The notes under the pieces: model-generated
Told to the model about the DNA's origin: nothing
Databases searched by the model: none
What the model saw: only the letters and a program-made list of their open reading frames with translations
Part shown: piece by piece, positions 16,942 to 27,213 of the stretch
Numbering within the stretch: the stretch's first letter is position 1
Layout of the letters: every line of letters starts with the position of its first letter
Program-made: the position numbers and the translations under genes
Source: Sphingomonas sanxanigenens DSM 19645 = NX02
Lineage (GTDB): Bacteria; Pseudomonadota; Alphaproteobacteria; Sphingomonadales; Sphingomonadaceae
Direction of reading: 5' to 3'
Length of the DNA stretch: 64,000 bases
Assembly (NCBI RefSeq): GCF_000512205.2
Contig: NZ_CP006644.1
Span: 4,664,501 to 4,728,500 of the forward strand

Positions 16942-17930
16942 CGTACCGCGCTCCGGCGCGCCGCGACGATACCGATTATCCGGTCGCCATTCGGCGCGGC
17001 CAGCTCGAAAGCGATGCCGAGTTCGGCTGCCGCCGGACCGAAGAGCCGGCCGGAAAGCGAACCGACATGCCCCCCGGGCCCCGCCAGCCGCTCCGACCGG
17101 AAATGGCCGTCTGCCAGCGGCATCGTCACATCGATCCGGCCGAGCGCCGTCGCCGGCGCGGCGCGGAACATCCCGAACGGATCGGCATGCGCGACGAGAT
17201 CGATGGCCAGTTGCACCGCGCGGCGCCCATAGTCGATCCGCACGGCAACGCCCGTGCCGAACAGCCTTGCCGCACTGCCGTCCGCCACCGCCAGCCCGTC
17301 GACGATACCGCCATAGTCCACCACGCCCGTCGCCGGCACATCCCCATCGAGCCGGCCGGCCGTATAGAAGCCGATGACGCTGCCCGACGATGACGTGTCG
17401 GCCATCGTGCCGAAGGTCATGTAGGAAAATCGGCCTGCCGCGGTGCCGGTATAGATCTCGACGGCATATGCGTAACCATCGGCCGCCTCCCCGGCGAAGT
17501 CATAGATGTCGTTCGCCGGCTCACCCTGCTCGTCCGGAGTCAGTTCGGGGCCGCCGAACCCCGCCGGTTCGAGGGCATAATGATCAGGTGCAATATACTG
17601 CACATTGGGAAATCCGATGCTCGTCCGGTCGAGCGCCTTGACCTCGGTCGGCCGGATCACCCCCGCCCGGTCGGCTGCACCGATGATCGCGCCGCTGCCG
17701 AACGCTGCCGGGCCCGAGAGATAGCCGCCTGGCGCGACGCCGGCGAAAACCGGCCCCGCCGGTGTCGGTGTCGGTGTCGGCGTTGGGGTCGGCGTCGGTC
17801 GGGGCGTGGGCGGGCCGCCGGGCGTGACGATCACGCCGCCGCCATCGCCTTCGTGTCCCCCACCGCCGCATCCTGCCGCCAGCAGCGCGACGAGCAGGCC
17901 GAGCCCCCATCCGTTCGACATGCGCATCAT
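16938..17930 (-). CDS. Lipoprotein with Pro-Thr repeat linker and TbpB-like barrel
   Basis: 330 residues. ATG 17930 is preceded by AAGGAGG six bases upstream, a near-perfect ribosome site. The signal ends in LLVALLAAGCGGGG (lipobox LAAGC). A linker with repeated Pro-Thr dipeptides (about residues 42-58) is followed by a domain resembling the handle/barrel of transferrin-binding-protein B and factor H-binding-like surface lipoproteins: YAVEIYTGTAAGRFSYMTFG, SSSGSVIGFYTAGRLDGDVP, and a final strand pair GRLFGPAAAELGIAFEL. These proteins are often surface exposed; no Slam-type exporter is visible in the window. It is divergent from the LuxR-type gene. Confidence 0.72.
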   Translation of the reverse strand: MMRMSNGWGLGLLVALLAAGCGGGGHEGDGGGVIVTPGGPPTPRPTPTPTPTPTPTPAGPVFAGVAPGGYLSGPAAFGSGAIIGAADRAGVIRPTEVKALDRTSIGFPNVQYIAPDHYALEPAGFGGPELTPDEQGEPANDIYDFAGEAADGYAYAVEIYTGTAAGRFSYMTFGTMADTSSSGSVIGFYTAGRLDGDVPATGVVDYGGIVDGLAVADGSAARLFGTGVAVRIDYGRRAVQLAIDLVAHADPFGMFRAAPATALGRIDVTMPLADGHFRSERLAGPGGHVGSLSGRLFGPAAAELGIAFELAAPNGDRIIGIVAARRSAVR

Positions 17931-18062
17931 GACCAGCCTCCTTGACCCGGCTGGCTGTAAGCGCGGCGGACGGCCGCCACATCGGACGTTCGTTCTAGGC
18001 CGCATCGCCCGCGGCCGGCTTCCATGCTAGGATGGCCGGGCAAGGCAGTCGCGGAGCCGGCG

Positions 18063-19133
18063 ATGGACGCGCAACCCTATGATCGGCTCGTCGGCCTCAT
18101 CTACGACGCCGCGCTCGACGCCATGCTCTGGCCACAGGTCGCGATCGCGCTCAACGACACGCTCGGCTGCCGCCAGGCGACGCTCGAACTGCACGACCGG
18201 GCGATGGGCGGTTCCACGATCGTCGCGCCCTTGTGCGAGACGCGCTTCAGGCGCGCTTTCGCGGAGCATTACGGCAAGATCTTCTCGCTGGCCGGCCGGT
18301 CGCACCGGCTGCCCCTCGGCCAACTCTACAGCAGCATCGACCTCGGCGCCGACGAGGCTTTCCGTCGCTCGGAATATTATAACGACTGGTGGCTGCCGCA
18401 GGGCACGGGCGGCGCCTCGCTCATGATCAATTTCGCCGGCACCCGCCACGCCACGGCGACGGTTGCCGCGTTCAAGCCGTTCGGCATCGCGACGTTCGAA
18501 CCGGGCGAGCGCGCAGCCTTTGCCACCGTCGCGCACCACCTCGCCCGCGCCGTCGCGATCCAGCAGAGGCTGGCGCTGAGCGATGCGATGGCGCGAAGCG
18601 CCGCCGTGCGCGCGGCGGATGGCCTTCTCCTCGTCGATCAGGACGGGCGGCTGCTGCATGGCACGCCCGCCGATGCCGCGCGCCTTCACGCCGCCGGGCT
18701 GCTCGCGCGTGACGCCGCCGGAGATCGGGTGCGTTCGCCGTGCGGGAGGCTGCAACGGCTGATCGCGGCCGCCGCAACCGGCGCGCGCGCGGGCTCGTTC
18801 GAAGGTGACGCGACGCTGACGCTGACCATCGCCCCCTGCGCCTCGGCGCGGCCGGGAGGCTGGCTCGCGCCGACGGTGCCGGCAGCGTTGCTCTGCCTCT
18901 CCGATCCGGCGCGCCGCCGGCACCGCATCGCCGGGCTGCTCACCAGCGATCATGGTCTGACGCCGGCCGAAGCCGCCGTCGCCATCGAGATCGCCGAAGG
19001 CGACGGGCGCGCGGCTGCCGCGGCACGGCTCGGCGTCCGCCCCGCGACGGTGCGCGCGCATCTCAACGCGATCTTCGGCAAGCTCGCGCTCGGCCGCCAG
19101 GCCGAACTCGTCCGCTTCATCGCGGCGCTCTAG
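18063..19133 (+). CDS. LuxR-type helix-turn-helix regulator
   Basis: 356 residues; ATG 18063 has GGAG seven bases upstream. The C-terminal 65 residues are a GerE/LuxR DNA-binding domain: LTPAEAAVAIEIAEGDGRAA, ARLGVRPATVRAHLNAIFGK. The N-terminal 280 residues contain no recognisable autoinducer-binding or receiver domain; a PAS-like segment is possible around 190-280 (DGLLLVDQDGRLLHGTPADA). This architecture is widespread and uncharacterised in sphingomonads. It lies divergent to the TbpB-like lipoprotein operon, which it may control, and its stop shares the palindrome CTAG with the stop of the convergent sulfotransferase-like gene. Confidence 0.85.
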   Translation: MDAQPYDRLVGLIYDAALDAMLWPQVAIALNDTLGCRQATLELHDRAMGGSTIVAPLCETRFRRAFAEHYGKIFSLAGRSHRLPLGQLYSSIDLGADEAFRRSEYYNDWWLPQGTGGASLMINFAGTRHATATVAAFKPFGIATFEPGERAAFATVAHHLARAVAIQQRLALSDAMARSAAVRAADGLLLVDQDGRLLHGTPADAARLHAAGLLARDAAGDRVRSPCGRLQRLIAAAATGARAGSFEGDATLTLTIAPCASARPGGWLAPTVPAALLCLSDPARRRHRIAGLLTSDHGLTPAEAAVAIEIAEGDGRAAAAARLGVRPATVRAHLNAIFGKLALGRQAELVRFIAAL

Positions 19134-19891
19134 CCGGTAGCGATCTCCATCCGCGCCTGTCGGCCCTTCGCAAGGCGCCGCTGCAGCCCGGCGACGAGCG
19201 CGAAATCGGCATGGTAGAATCCCCGGATGCGCTCGATCTGCCCCGCGGTGAGCGGCTGGTCGAGCCCCGCGCCGGCATTGATCCGCGGCAAGGGTGCCGC
19301 GAGCCGGTGGCGGCCGATCCGCGTGAGCCGGGCGAGATCCTCGAAAGCGATCAGTTCGTCCACGGCGAGCCGCCCGTCCGCGTCGCGCAGATACCAGCTC
19401 TGCGGGCGGAAGATATGATCGACGTCGAACGGCCCGCGCGCGCCTGCCAGATGATCGAGCGCGTCGTCGATCCCCGCAAAGCCGCGGTAGCGGGCGTTGA
19501 ACGGCGTCGCGACGCGGTTGTGCGCGGTGCCGCCGGCGCGGGCATAAGCGAAGGCGGAGAGGAAGCGGCGCACCGGATCGCGCACCACCGCGACGCTCGG
19601 CAGCGTCGCGAGATCGGGCGCGACGCTCTGATAATAGCGGATCGAGCGATGCTTCACCTGGCAGCCATAGAGATGCTGGCTGATCGACATGCCGGCATTC
19701 TTCGGCACGTGGACGAACAGCACCCCCGCCCGCCGGATCGCGTCGATCCGCGCGCGGCGCTCGCCATCCACCCAGGGCCGGACGCCCAGCCGGCACAATC
19801 GCTCGGGAATGTCGCTGACGAGGCGGACGCCGAATGCCGCGGCGAGCGCAGTGCGATAGCCATAGGGCGTTGATATGGCTGGATCGGGCAT
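19130..19891 (-). CDS. Sulfotransferase-family protein
   Basis: About 253 residues. The segment [19 protein letters not shown] is the 5'-phosphosulfate-binding loop of the Sulfotransfer_2 group (consensus FxHVPKxAGTS), and [19 protein letters not shown] is the 3'-phosphate-binding motif (RDPxxRxxSxY/F). It would transfer sulfate from PAPS to a carbohydrate or similar acceptor. Start uncertain: ATG 19891 is used, but ATG 19954 adds 21 residues, and neither has a clear ribosome site. No PAPS synthesis or glycan genes are nearby, so the acceptor is unknown. Divergent from thyA. Confidence 0.75.
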   Translation of the reverse strand: MPDPAISTPYGYRTALAAAFGVRLVSDIPERLCRLGVRPWVDGERRARIDAIRRAGVLFVHVPKNAGMSISQHLYGCQVKHRSIRYYQSVAPDLATLPSVAVVRDPVRRFLSAFAYARAGGTAHNRVATPFNARYRGFAGIDDALDHLAGARGPFDVDHIFRPQSWYLRDADGRLAVDELIAFEDLARLTRIGRHRLAAPLPRINAGAGLDQPLTAGQIERIRGFYHADFALVAGLQRRLAKGRQARMEIATG

Positions 19892-20011
19892 CGCCGATGC
19901 TGTGCCCCGCGGGCGTTGTCCCGATATGTCCGCATGTGTCGCCGATGTTTCCATGGGACACGCCCAACCGGGCACTTGGCGAACGCCGAAGAGCCGTACA
20001 TAAGCACCGCC

Positions 20012-20806
20012 ATGCGTCAGTATCTCGATCTGCTCCAGCGCGTCCTGGATGAAGGCACGGCGCAGCGGGACCGCACCGGTGTCGGCACGCTTTCCGTGTT
20101 CGGCCACCAGATGCGCTTCGATCTGGCCAAGGGCTTCCCCCTCGTCACCACCAAGAAGCTGCACCTGCGCTCGATCATCATCGAGCTGCTGTGGTTCCTG
20201 CGCGGCGACACCAATGTCCGCTGGCTGCAGGAGAATCGCGTCTCCATCTGGGACGAATGGGCCGACGAAGACGGCGATCTCGGCCCGGTCTACGGCAAGC
20301 AGTGGCGGGACTGGGAGTCGGCGGACGGCCGCCATATCGACCAGATCGCCGAGCTGATCGCACAGATCAACCGGGACCCCGCCTCGCGCCGCCAGATCGT
20401 CACCGCCTGGAACCCCGGCGAACTCAAGCGCATGGCGCTCGCGCCCTGCCACTGCCTGTTCCAGACGCATGTCGCCGATGGCCGGCTGAGCCTGCAGCTC
20501 TACCAGCGCAGCGCCGACGTGTTCCTGGGGGTGCCGTTCAACATCGCCAGCTATGCGCTACTCACCCACATGCTCGCGCAGCAATGCGGGCTGGAACCGG
20601 GCTGGTTCGTGTGGACCGGCGGGGACTGCCACCTCTATTCGAACCATCTCGAACAGGCGCGGCTGCAGCTTGCGCGCGAACCGCACGCGCTGCCGCGGCT
20701 TCATTTGCTGCGCCGCCCCGACGCGATCGACGCCTATGACTATGAGGATTTCGAGATCGTCGGTTACGAGGCGCATCCGCACATCAAGGCGCCGGTGGCG
20801 GTTTGA
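20012..20806 (+). CDS. thyA: Thymidylate synthase
   Basis: 264 residues, exactly the length of E. coli ThyA. It begins [20 protein letters not shown] and carries [18 protein letters not shown], the catalytic cysteine in LAPCHCLFQ (about residue 146) and the dUMP-binding [17 protein letters not shown]. It converts dUMP and methylene-tetrahydrofolate to dTMP and dihydrofolate in the cytoplasm. The stop overlaps the TTG start of the dihydrofolate reductase gene, which recycles its dihydrofolate product. Confidence 0.97.
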   Translation: MRQYLDLLQRVLDEGTAQRDRTGVGTLSVFGHQMRFDLAKGFPLVTTKKLHLRSIIIELLWFLRGDTNVRWLQENRVSIWDEWADEDGDLGPVYGKQWRDWESADGRHIDQIAELIAQINRDPASRRQIVTAWNPGELKRMALAPCHCLFQTHVADGRLSLQLYQRSADVFLGVPFNIASYALLTHMLAQQCGLEPGWFVWTGGDCHLYSNHLEQARLQLAREPHALPRLHLLRRPDAIDAYDYEDFEIVGYEAHPHIKAPVAV

Positions 20807-21285
20807 CGGCGCATCCGGAGATCGTGCTGGTCGTCGCGCGCGCCGGGAATGGCGTCATCGGGCGTAAGGGGGCGCTGCCCTGGCGCATCCCCGCCGATCT
20901 CCGCCGCTTCAAGATGCTGACCCAGGGCATGCCGATGATCATGGGCCGCAAGACGTTCGACAGCCTGCCGGGGCTGCTGCCCGGCCGCCGCCACATCGTG
21001 CTGACTCGCGATCCGGAGTGGCAGGAGGAGGGTGCCGAGGTGGCGGCCTCGGTGGAGCAGGCGCTGGTCCGCGCCAACGCCCCCCACGTCGCGGTGATCG
21101 GCGGCGCCGAAATCTACCGGCTTTTCCTCGACCGCGCCGATCGCGTCGAACTGACCGAGGTCCATGCCGACCCGGCCGGCGACACCCGGCTGGAGGCGTT
21201 CGACCCCGCCGCCTGGCAGGAAGTGGCGCGAGAGACGCACGCAGGCGATCCCGGATTCAGCTTCGTCACGCTCAAGCGCCGCTGA
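20803..21285 (+). CDS. folA: Dihydrofolate reductase
   Basis: 160 residues from a TTG overlapping the thyA stop by four bases. Typical motifs: [21 protein letters not shown] (NADPH loop and substrate acid region), [12 protein letters not shown], and [14 protein letters not shown]. It reduces dihydrofolate to tetrahydrofolate with NADPH, completing the thymidylate cycle with ThyA. No other start codon gives the complete N-terminal strand, so the TTG is well supported; reduced initiation at TTG may keep its level below that of ThyA. Confidence 0.95.
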   Translation: MTAHPEIVLVVARAGNGVIGRKGALPWRIPADLRRFKMLTQGMPMIMGRKTFDSLPGLLPGRRHIVLTRDPEWQEEGAEVAASVEQALVRANAPHVAVIGGAEIYRLFLDRADRVELTEVHADPAGDTRLEAFDPAAWQEVARETHAGDPGFSFVTLKRR

Positions 21286-21374
21286 TTCCATCCATATCGG
21301 TTGCACTGAAGCCTTGGCGCGCAGCATGTTCAGCGCTAATCCAACCATCGACCTTACGGTCTTTGGGGGGTTAT

Positions 21375-22214
21375 ATGAAATCTTACTTTCTGGCGGTGGT
21401 CGTGCTGCTTTGTCTACCTGTGCCTGCTGCCGCGGAGACTCTGAACAATGACACCGTGATCGCCTTGGCTGGAGCGGGGCTCGGTGATCAAGCAATTATT
21501 GCGAAGATACAAAGCAGCGAGACACAGTTCGACGTTTCGACGACGACGATACTCCAGCTCAAGGCAAAGGGCGTCTCGGGCCCGATCATCGCGGCGATGA
21601 TTGAAGCGGGACGACCGAAGGTTTCGACGACCCTGTCTGTGGATGCGGCGGACCCGATGATACCGCATGCGCCCGGCGTATATCTGATGTCCGAGTCCGC
21701 CTCGGACCCGAAGATGATCCGAATGGACGCTACGGTTTCAAACCAAGCAAAAACCGGAGGAATATTGGGCTACGCCTTCACGGGTGGCATCGCATCGATG
21801 AGCGTGAAAGCCGCCATTCAGAACGAAACGGCTCGAACCAAAGCGGATGGTACGCCCACCTTCTATTTCTTCTTCGATGAGTCGAATCCAGATACTGGCC
21901 GTCAGGCAGCGACTTGGCTCGCTGGCACCGCTGCGACCGTCACATCGCCGGCTGAATTCACACTCGTCGAGTTGATGAAAAAAAAGGGCCGGCGCGAGGC
22001 ACGTGTTGGCAGCATGAACATCGGTGGCGCAAAGAGCGGCGTGATGGATAAAGATCGTATCGGGTTCGATTACACGCTCGTTCGGCCCGGGGTGTTCAGC
22101 GTGAAGCCAACGACAGCGCTACCAAAGGGCGAGTACGGATTCCTTTATGCGATCAATGGCGGCGGTGCGGGTGGCGCGATGACAGCGCGGATTTACGACT
22201 TCACTGTTCAATGA
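21375..22214 (+). CDS. Secreted protein with a short repeated-helix N-terminal domain, function unknown
   Basis: 279 residues with a signal peptide (MKSYFLAVVVLLCLPVPAAA). The mature N-terminus (NNDTVIALAGAGLGDQAIIA, KIQSSETQFDVSTTTILQLK, then GVSGPIIAAMI) resembles a small helical module seen at the start of many uncharacterised exported proteins of Gram-negative bacteria. The remainder is beta-rich, with TFYFFFDE, FTLVELMKKKGRREARVG, FSVKPTTALPKGEYGFLYAI. Codon use differs from its neighbours: codons such as ATA, CTA, TTA and AAA are frequent and the gene and its 5' flank are visibly AT-richer, suggesting recent acquisition. GGGGGG lies just before the start. Confidence 0.7.
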   Translation: MKSYFLAVVVLLCLPVPAAAETLNNDTVIALAGAGLGDQAIIAKIQSSETQFDVSTTTILQLKAKGVSGPIIAAMIEAGRPKVSTTLSVDAADPMIPHAPGVYLMSESASDPKMIRMDATVSNQAKTGGILGYAFTGGIASMSVKAAIQNETARTKADGTPTFYFFFDESNPDTGRQAATWLAGTAATVTSPAEFTLVELMKKKGRREARVGSMNIGGAKSGVMDKDRIGFDYTLVRPGVFSVKPTTALPKGEYGFLYAINGGGAGGAMTARIYDFTVQ

Positions 22215-22279
22215 GTTAACCAGCCGATCCACGTGGTATGATGGTTTTGGACAGAAGACCATATCGCGTATAGCGAGAC

Positions 22280-23494
22280 ATGCGCCGCACTCTTTTCGCA
22301 GTCTTTGCATGCCTTGTTCTCGGCGTTGCGGGCTTCTTCATCTTCGGCGCCTCGATCGCCGAAGGGCTGATGAACCGGGTGACGCCGAGCCGCATCGTCC
22401 CGCTCTCCCCCCGCGCCCGCGCGCTGCATGCCAGCCTGCAGATCGCCGACATGCATGCCGACACCTTGCTCTGGCAGCGCGACCTGCTCGATCGCGGGTC
22501 GCGCGGGCAGGTCGATCTGCCGCGCCTCGAACAGGGCAATGTGGCGCTGCAGATCTTCTCCTCGGTCACCAAGACGCCGCGCCACCAGAATTACGACGCG
22601 AACGAGGGCGATACCGACAACATCACATTGCTCTCGGTCGCGCAGCGCCAGCCGATGCGGACATGGGGCTCGCTGCTCGAACGCTCGCTGTGGCACGCCG
22701 GGAAGCTGGAGAAGGCCGAGCGCGGATCGAAGGGGCGGCTGCGGATCCTGCGCAGCGGCGACGATGTCCGCCGGCTGATGGTCGAGCGCCTCGCCGGCAG
22801 CGACACGATCGGCGCGCTGCTCTCGGTCGAGGGGTTGCACGATCTGGAGGGCAAGGCGGAAAATCTCGACCGGCTCTATGCCGCAGGCTTCCGTATGGGG
22901 GGCATCGCCCATTTCTTCGACAATGAGCTGGGCGGCTCGATCCACGGGCTGGCGAAGGGCGGGCTGACGCCGTTCGGCCGGCGGATGGTGCGCGCGATGG
23001 AAGCGCGCGGCATGATCGTCGACGTCGCCCATTCGAGCCACCAGACCGTGGCCGAGGTGCTGGCGATGGCGCGGCGGCCGGTCGTCTCCAGCCATGGCGG
23101 CGTGCAGGCGACCTGCAAGGGCAACCGCAACCTCACCGACGCGGAAATCCGCGGCATCGCCCGCACCGGCGGCGTCGTCGGCATCGGTTACTGGGACGCG
23201 GCGGTGTGCGACATCAGCCCCCGCGGCATTGCCGCAGCGATCGCGCATGTCCGCGACCTCGTCGGCATCGCCCATGTCGGGCTCGGGTCCGACTTCGACG
23301 GCGCGGTCACCACCGCCTTCGACACGGCCCAACTCGCGCAAATCACCCAGGCGCTGGTCGATCGCGGCTTTTCGGACGGCGAGATCGCCGCGGTGATGGG
23401 CGGCAATGTCATCCGGTTGCTGGAACAGGGCTTGCCGCCGCAATCAGCCAGTCGCGGAAGCGTGCCAGCGCCGCCGACGGCGGACGGGATTTGA
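22280..23494 (+). CDS. Membrane dipeptidase (M19, renal dipeptidase family)
   Basis: 404 residues with an N-terminal membrane helix or signal (TLFAVFACLVLGVAGFFIFG). Zinc-site motifs are present: IADMHADTL (His-x-Asp), LLSVEGLHDL (bridging Glu), IVDVAHSSHQT and VVSSHGG (His), GLGSDFDGAV (Asp). M19 enzymes hydrolyse dipeptides, often with a D-residue at one side, outside the cytoplasm. Its 3' end overlaps the convergent ampR gene by 86 bases, so the two stops lie inside each other's coding sequence. Confidence 0.9.
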   Translation: MRRTLFAVFACLVLGVAGFFIFGASIAEGLMNRVTPSRIVPLSPRARALHASLQIADMHADTLLWQRDLLDRGSRGQVDLPRLEQGNVALQIFSSVTKTPRHQNYDANEGDTDNITLLSVAQRQPMRTWGSLLERSLWHAGKLEKAERGSKGRLRILRSGDDVRRLMVERLAGSDTIGALLSVEGLHDLEGKAENLDRLYAAGFRMGGIAHFFDNELGGSIHGLAKGGLTPFGRRMVRAMEARGMIVDVAHSSHQTVAEVLAMARRPVVSSHGGVQATCKGNRNLTDAEIRGIARTGGVVGIGYWDAAVCDISPRGIAAAIAHVRDLVGIAHVGLGSDFDGAVTTAFDTAQLAQITQALVDRGFSDGEIAAVMGGNVIRLLEQGLPPQSASRGSVPAPPTADGI

Positions 23495-24293
23495 GCCGCA
23501 CCAGCCAATAGGCGCCGGTCGAGACCTCCGCCGCGAACGGCCGCGCCAGCCGTTCGTCCGCAAGCTCGCGCTCGAACATCGCGACGGGCAGCAGCGCCAC
23601 CCCCGCCCCCCGTGCCGCCGCCTCGGCGATCGCCAGCGACGAATCGAAGATCGGGCCGCGCACGCGTGGCGCGGCGGCGCCCGCCGCGTCGAACCAGCCT
23701 TCCCATTCGTCGGTGCGGTAGGATCGGAGCAGGGTCTGGCGCGCGAGATCGGCCGGGGTGCGCAACGTGCGGGCAAGAGCGGGGGCGCAGAGGGGGGAAA
23801 AGGGGGCATCCAGCAGGTGATCCGCCTCCGCCCCCTGCCACGCGCCGTCGCCGAAGCGGATCGCGCAGTCGAGCCCTTCGCCGGCCAGATCGACGCGATT
23901 GTTGTTGGTCAACAAACGCAGGTCGATCAGTGGGTTGGCCCGCTGGAAGGCGGGCAGCCGCGGGATCAGCCAGCCGATCGCGAAAGTGCCGACGACGCCG
24001 ACGGTCAACACCTCATGGAAGCGCCCGTCGGCGAAGCGATCGAGCACCGCGCCGATCCGGTCGAACGAATCGCGCAGCACCGGCACCAGCGCCGCCCCCT
24101 CGTCGGTCAGCGAAAGCCCGCGCGGCAAGCGGCGGAACAGGCTGGCGCCCAGCCTTTGCTCCAGCGCCTTCACCTGATGGCTCACCGCCGCCTGGCTGAC
24201 GCACAATTCATCCGCCGCGCGGGTGAAGCTCAGGTGCCGCGCCGCGGCCTCGAAGGCGCGCAGGGCGTTGAGCGGCAACTGGGGGCGATCCAT
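23409..24293 (-). CDS. ampR: AmpR-type LysR-family regulator of beta-lactamase
   Basis: 294 residues. The N-terminal helix-turn-helix LPLNALRAFEAAARHLSFTR, AADELCVSQAAVSHQVKALE and the effector domain (VGVVGTFAIGWLIPRLP, TNNNRVDLAGEGLDCAIRFG, LLRSYRTDEWEGWF, FDSSLAIAEAAARG) follow enterobacterial AmpR closely along its whole length. AmpR senses muropeptides released by cell-wall damage and switches a divergent beta-lactamase gene; here the divergent neighbour is a class A enzyme. ATG 24293 has GAGG six bases upstream; an ATG 12 bases earlier is less favourable. The C-terminus overlaps the convergent dipeptidase gene. Confidence 0.9.
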   Translation of the reverse strand: MDRPQLPLNALRAFEAAARHLSFTRAADELCVSQAAVSHQVKALEQRLGASLFRRLPRGLSLTDEGAALVPVLRDSFDRIGAVLDRFADGRFHEVLTVGVVGTFAIGWLIPRLPAFQRANPLIDLRLLTNNNRVDLAGEGLDCAIRFGDGAWQGAEADHLLDAPFSPLCAPALARTLRTPADLARQTLLRSYRTDEWEGWFDAAGAAAPRVRGPIFDSSLAIAEAAARGAGVALLPVAMFERELADERLARPFAAEVSTGAYWLVRLKSRPPSAALARFRDWLIAAASPVPATG

Positions 24294-24386
24294 CCAACAC
24301 CTCAATTTTCCTTATGCCAGCGGCGAGATATCATCCTTTGTACCGATGGCGCCACACCCGCATCCTTGGGCCAATTCGAGGCTGAG
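24294..24386. promoter_or_regulatory. Divergent ampR-bla control region
   Basis: The 93-base gap between the start codons of ampR and the beta-lactamase gene must contain both promoters and the AmpR operator. An AT-rich core (about 24303-24345) is the likely promoter zone. I cannot align it confidently with the known 38-bp AmpR site of Enterobacter, so the exact operator is not assigned. Confidence 0.5.
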
Positions 24387-25352
24387 ATGGATGATGCGAT
24401 GCTGAGCAGACGACAATTTTCCTTGGGGCTTGGCTGCGCCGTTGCCGGATCCGCGCTGCTCGCCGCCTGTGGCGGAGAGAGTGACGACGGCAACAACAGC
24501 GCGACGCCGGACGGCAACGACATCGAAGGCAATGCCACCGCGGTCGATCCCCAGGCGGTTTCGGGCTTCACCGAACAGATGCAGGCGATCGAGCGCGAGA
24601 GCGGCGGCCGGCTGGGTGTCGCGCTGATCGACACCGGCAATGGCCGCCGCTTCGCCTGGCGCGGGGAAGAGCGCTTCCCGCTGTGCAGCACCTTCAAGCT
24701 CCTGCTCGCTGGCGCAACGCTCGCGCGCGTCGACAGCGGCGAGGAACGGCTCGACCGGCGCGTTGCCGTGACCGAGAAGGACATCATCGCGCATTCGCCA
24801 GTGACCGGCGAGGCCGTCGGCGGCACCCTGAGCGTCGATGAACTCTGCGCGGCAACCTTGACGACCAGCGACAATGCCGCCGCGAACCTGCTGCTGGCGC
24901 CGCTCGGCGGCCCCGAAAAGCTCACCGCCTGGCTGCGCGCGATCGGCGATCCGGTGACGCGGCTCGACCGGCCGGAGCCGTTCCTCAACGAATCGAAGGA
25001 AGGCGACCCGCGCGACACCACCAGTCCCGTCGCCATCGCCGAGGATCTCGAACGGCTGGTGGTGGGCACGACCGCGCTTTCGGCCGCATCGCGCACCCGC
25101 CTGGCGCGCTGGCTGGAAGCCAACCAGACCGGCGACAACCGCATCCGCGCCGGCGCCCCCAAGGGCTGGCGGATCGGCGACAAGACCGGAACCGGCGAAC
25201 GCGGCGCCACCAACGACGTCGCGATCCTGTGGCCGCCTTCGGGCAAGCCGCTGCTGCTCTCGACCTATCTCGTCGGGTCATCCGCCGAACAGGCGGCGCG
25301 GGAAAAGGTGCTGGCGTCCGCCGCGCGGTCCGCGTTGAGCTTCGTCGCCTGA
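24387..25352 (+). CDS. bla: Class A beta-lactamase, Tat-type lipoprotein
   Basis: 321 residues. The signal has a twin-arginine motif (SRRQFSLGL) and a lipobox (LLAAC, residues 24-28), so the enzyme is probably exported folded and anchored by lipid. Catalytic motifs: S101-T-F-K104, S161-D-N163, E197 in RPEPFLN, and K266-T-G. It hydrolyses beta-lactams in the periplasm. A cysteine precedes the active serine as in some carbapenemases, but the partner cysteine after KTG is absent (KTGTGERG), so the Cys69-Cys238 disulfide cannot form. GAGG is five bases before ATG 24387. It diverges from ampR and is expected to be inducible. Confidence 0.93.
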   Translation: MDDAMLSRRQFSLGLGCAVAGSALLAACGGESDDGNNSATPDGNDIEGNATAVDPQAVSGFTEQMQAIERESGGRLGVALIDTGNGRRFAWRGEERFPLCSTFKLLLAGATLARVDSGEERLDRRVAVTEKDIIAHSPVTGEAVGGTLSVDELCAATLTTSDNAAANLLLAPLGGPEKLTAWLRAIGDPVTRLDRPEPFLNESKEGDPRDTTSPVAIAEDLERLVVGTTALSAASRTRLARWLEANQTGDNRIRAGAPKGWRIGDKTGTGERGATNDVAILWPPSGKPLLLSTYLVGSSAEQAAREKVLASAARSALSFVA

Positions 25353-25367
25353 GAAGGCGGCGAACGT

Positions 25368-25400
25368 CCGGGGCCCGGTCCGGGGACGTCCGGGCCCCGG
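25368..25400. terminator. Inverted repeat downstream of bla
   Basis: 25368-25378 and 25390-25400 are perfect 11-bp complementary arms with an 11-base loop, 15 bases past the bla stop. The arms also share the direct repeat ACGTCCGGG. It probably assists termination together with the longer hairpin just downstream. Confidence 0.5.
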
Positions 25401-25412
25401 CATGTCTATGGC

Positions 25413-25443
25413 TTTCCTCCCCGGCGCAGCGCCGGGGAGGAAA
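25413..25443. terminator. Bidirectional terminator between bla and the helicase gene
   Basis: A perfect 15-bp inverted repeat (25413-25427 with 25429-25443) has TTT on one outer arm and AAA on the other, so a U-rich end exists for each direction. It lies between the convergent bla and DEAD-box helicase genes, five bases from the helicase stop. Confidence 0.7.
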
Positions 25444-25447
25444 TGCC

Positions 25448-27160
<1,713 letters not shown>

Positions 27161-27213
27161 TGGCGATCCTGAAGGCTGGGGCGGCAAGCGTGCCTGCACC
27201 CTTTAAAGCGCGG

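Noticed and set aside
17757-17820. CRISPR-like or satellite repeat
   Set aside because: It is a coding Pro-Thr dipeptide repeat within the lipoprotein linker; no spacers or cas genes. No CRISPR array was seen anywhere in the window.
24684-24700. Carbapenemase suspicion from the Cys next to the active serine
   Set aside because: The second cysteine after the KTG motif is missing, so the diagnostic disulfide cannot form.
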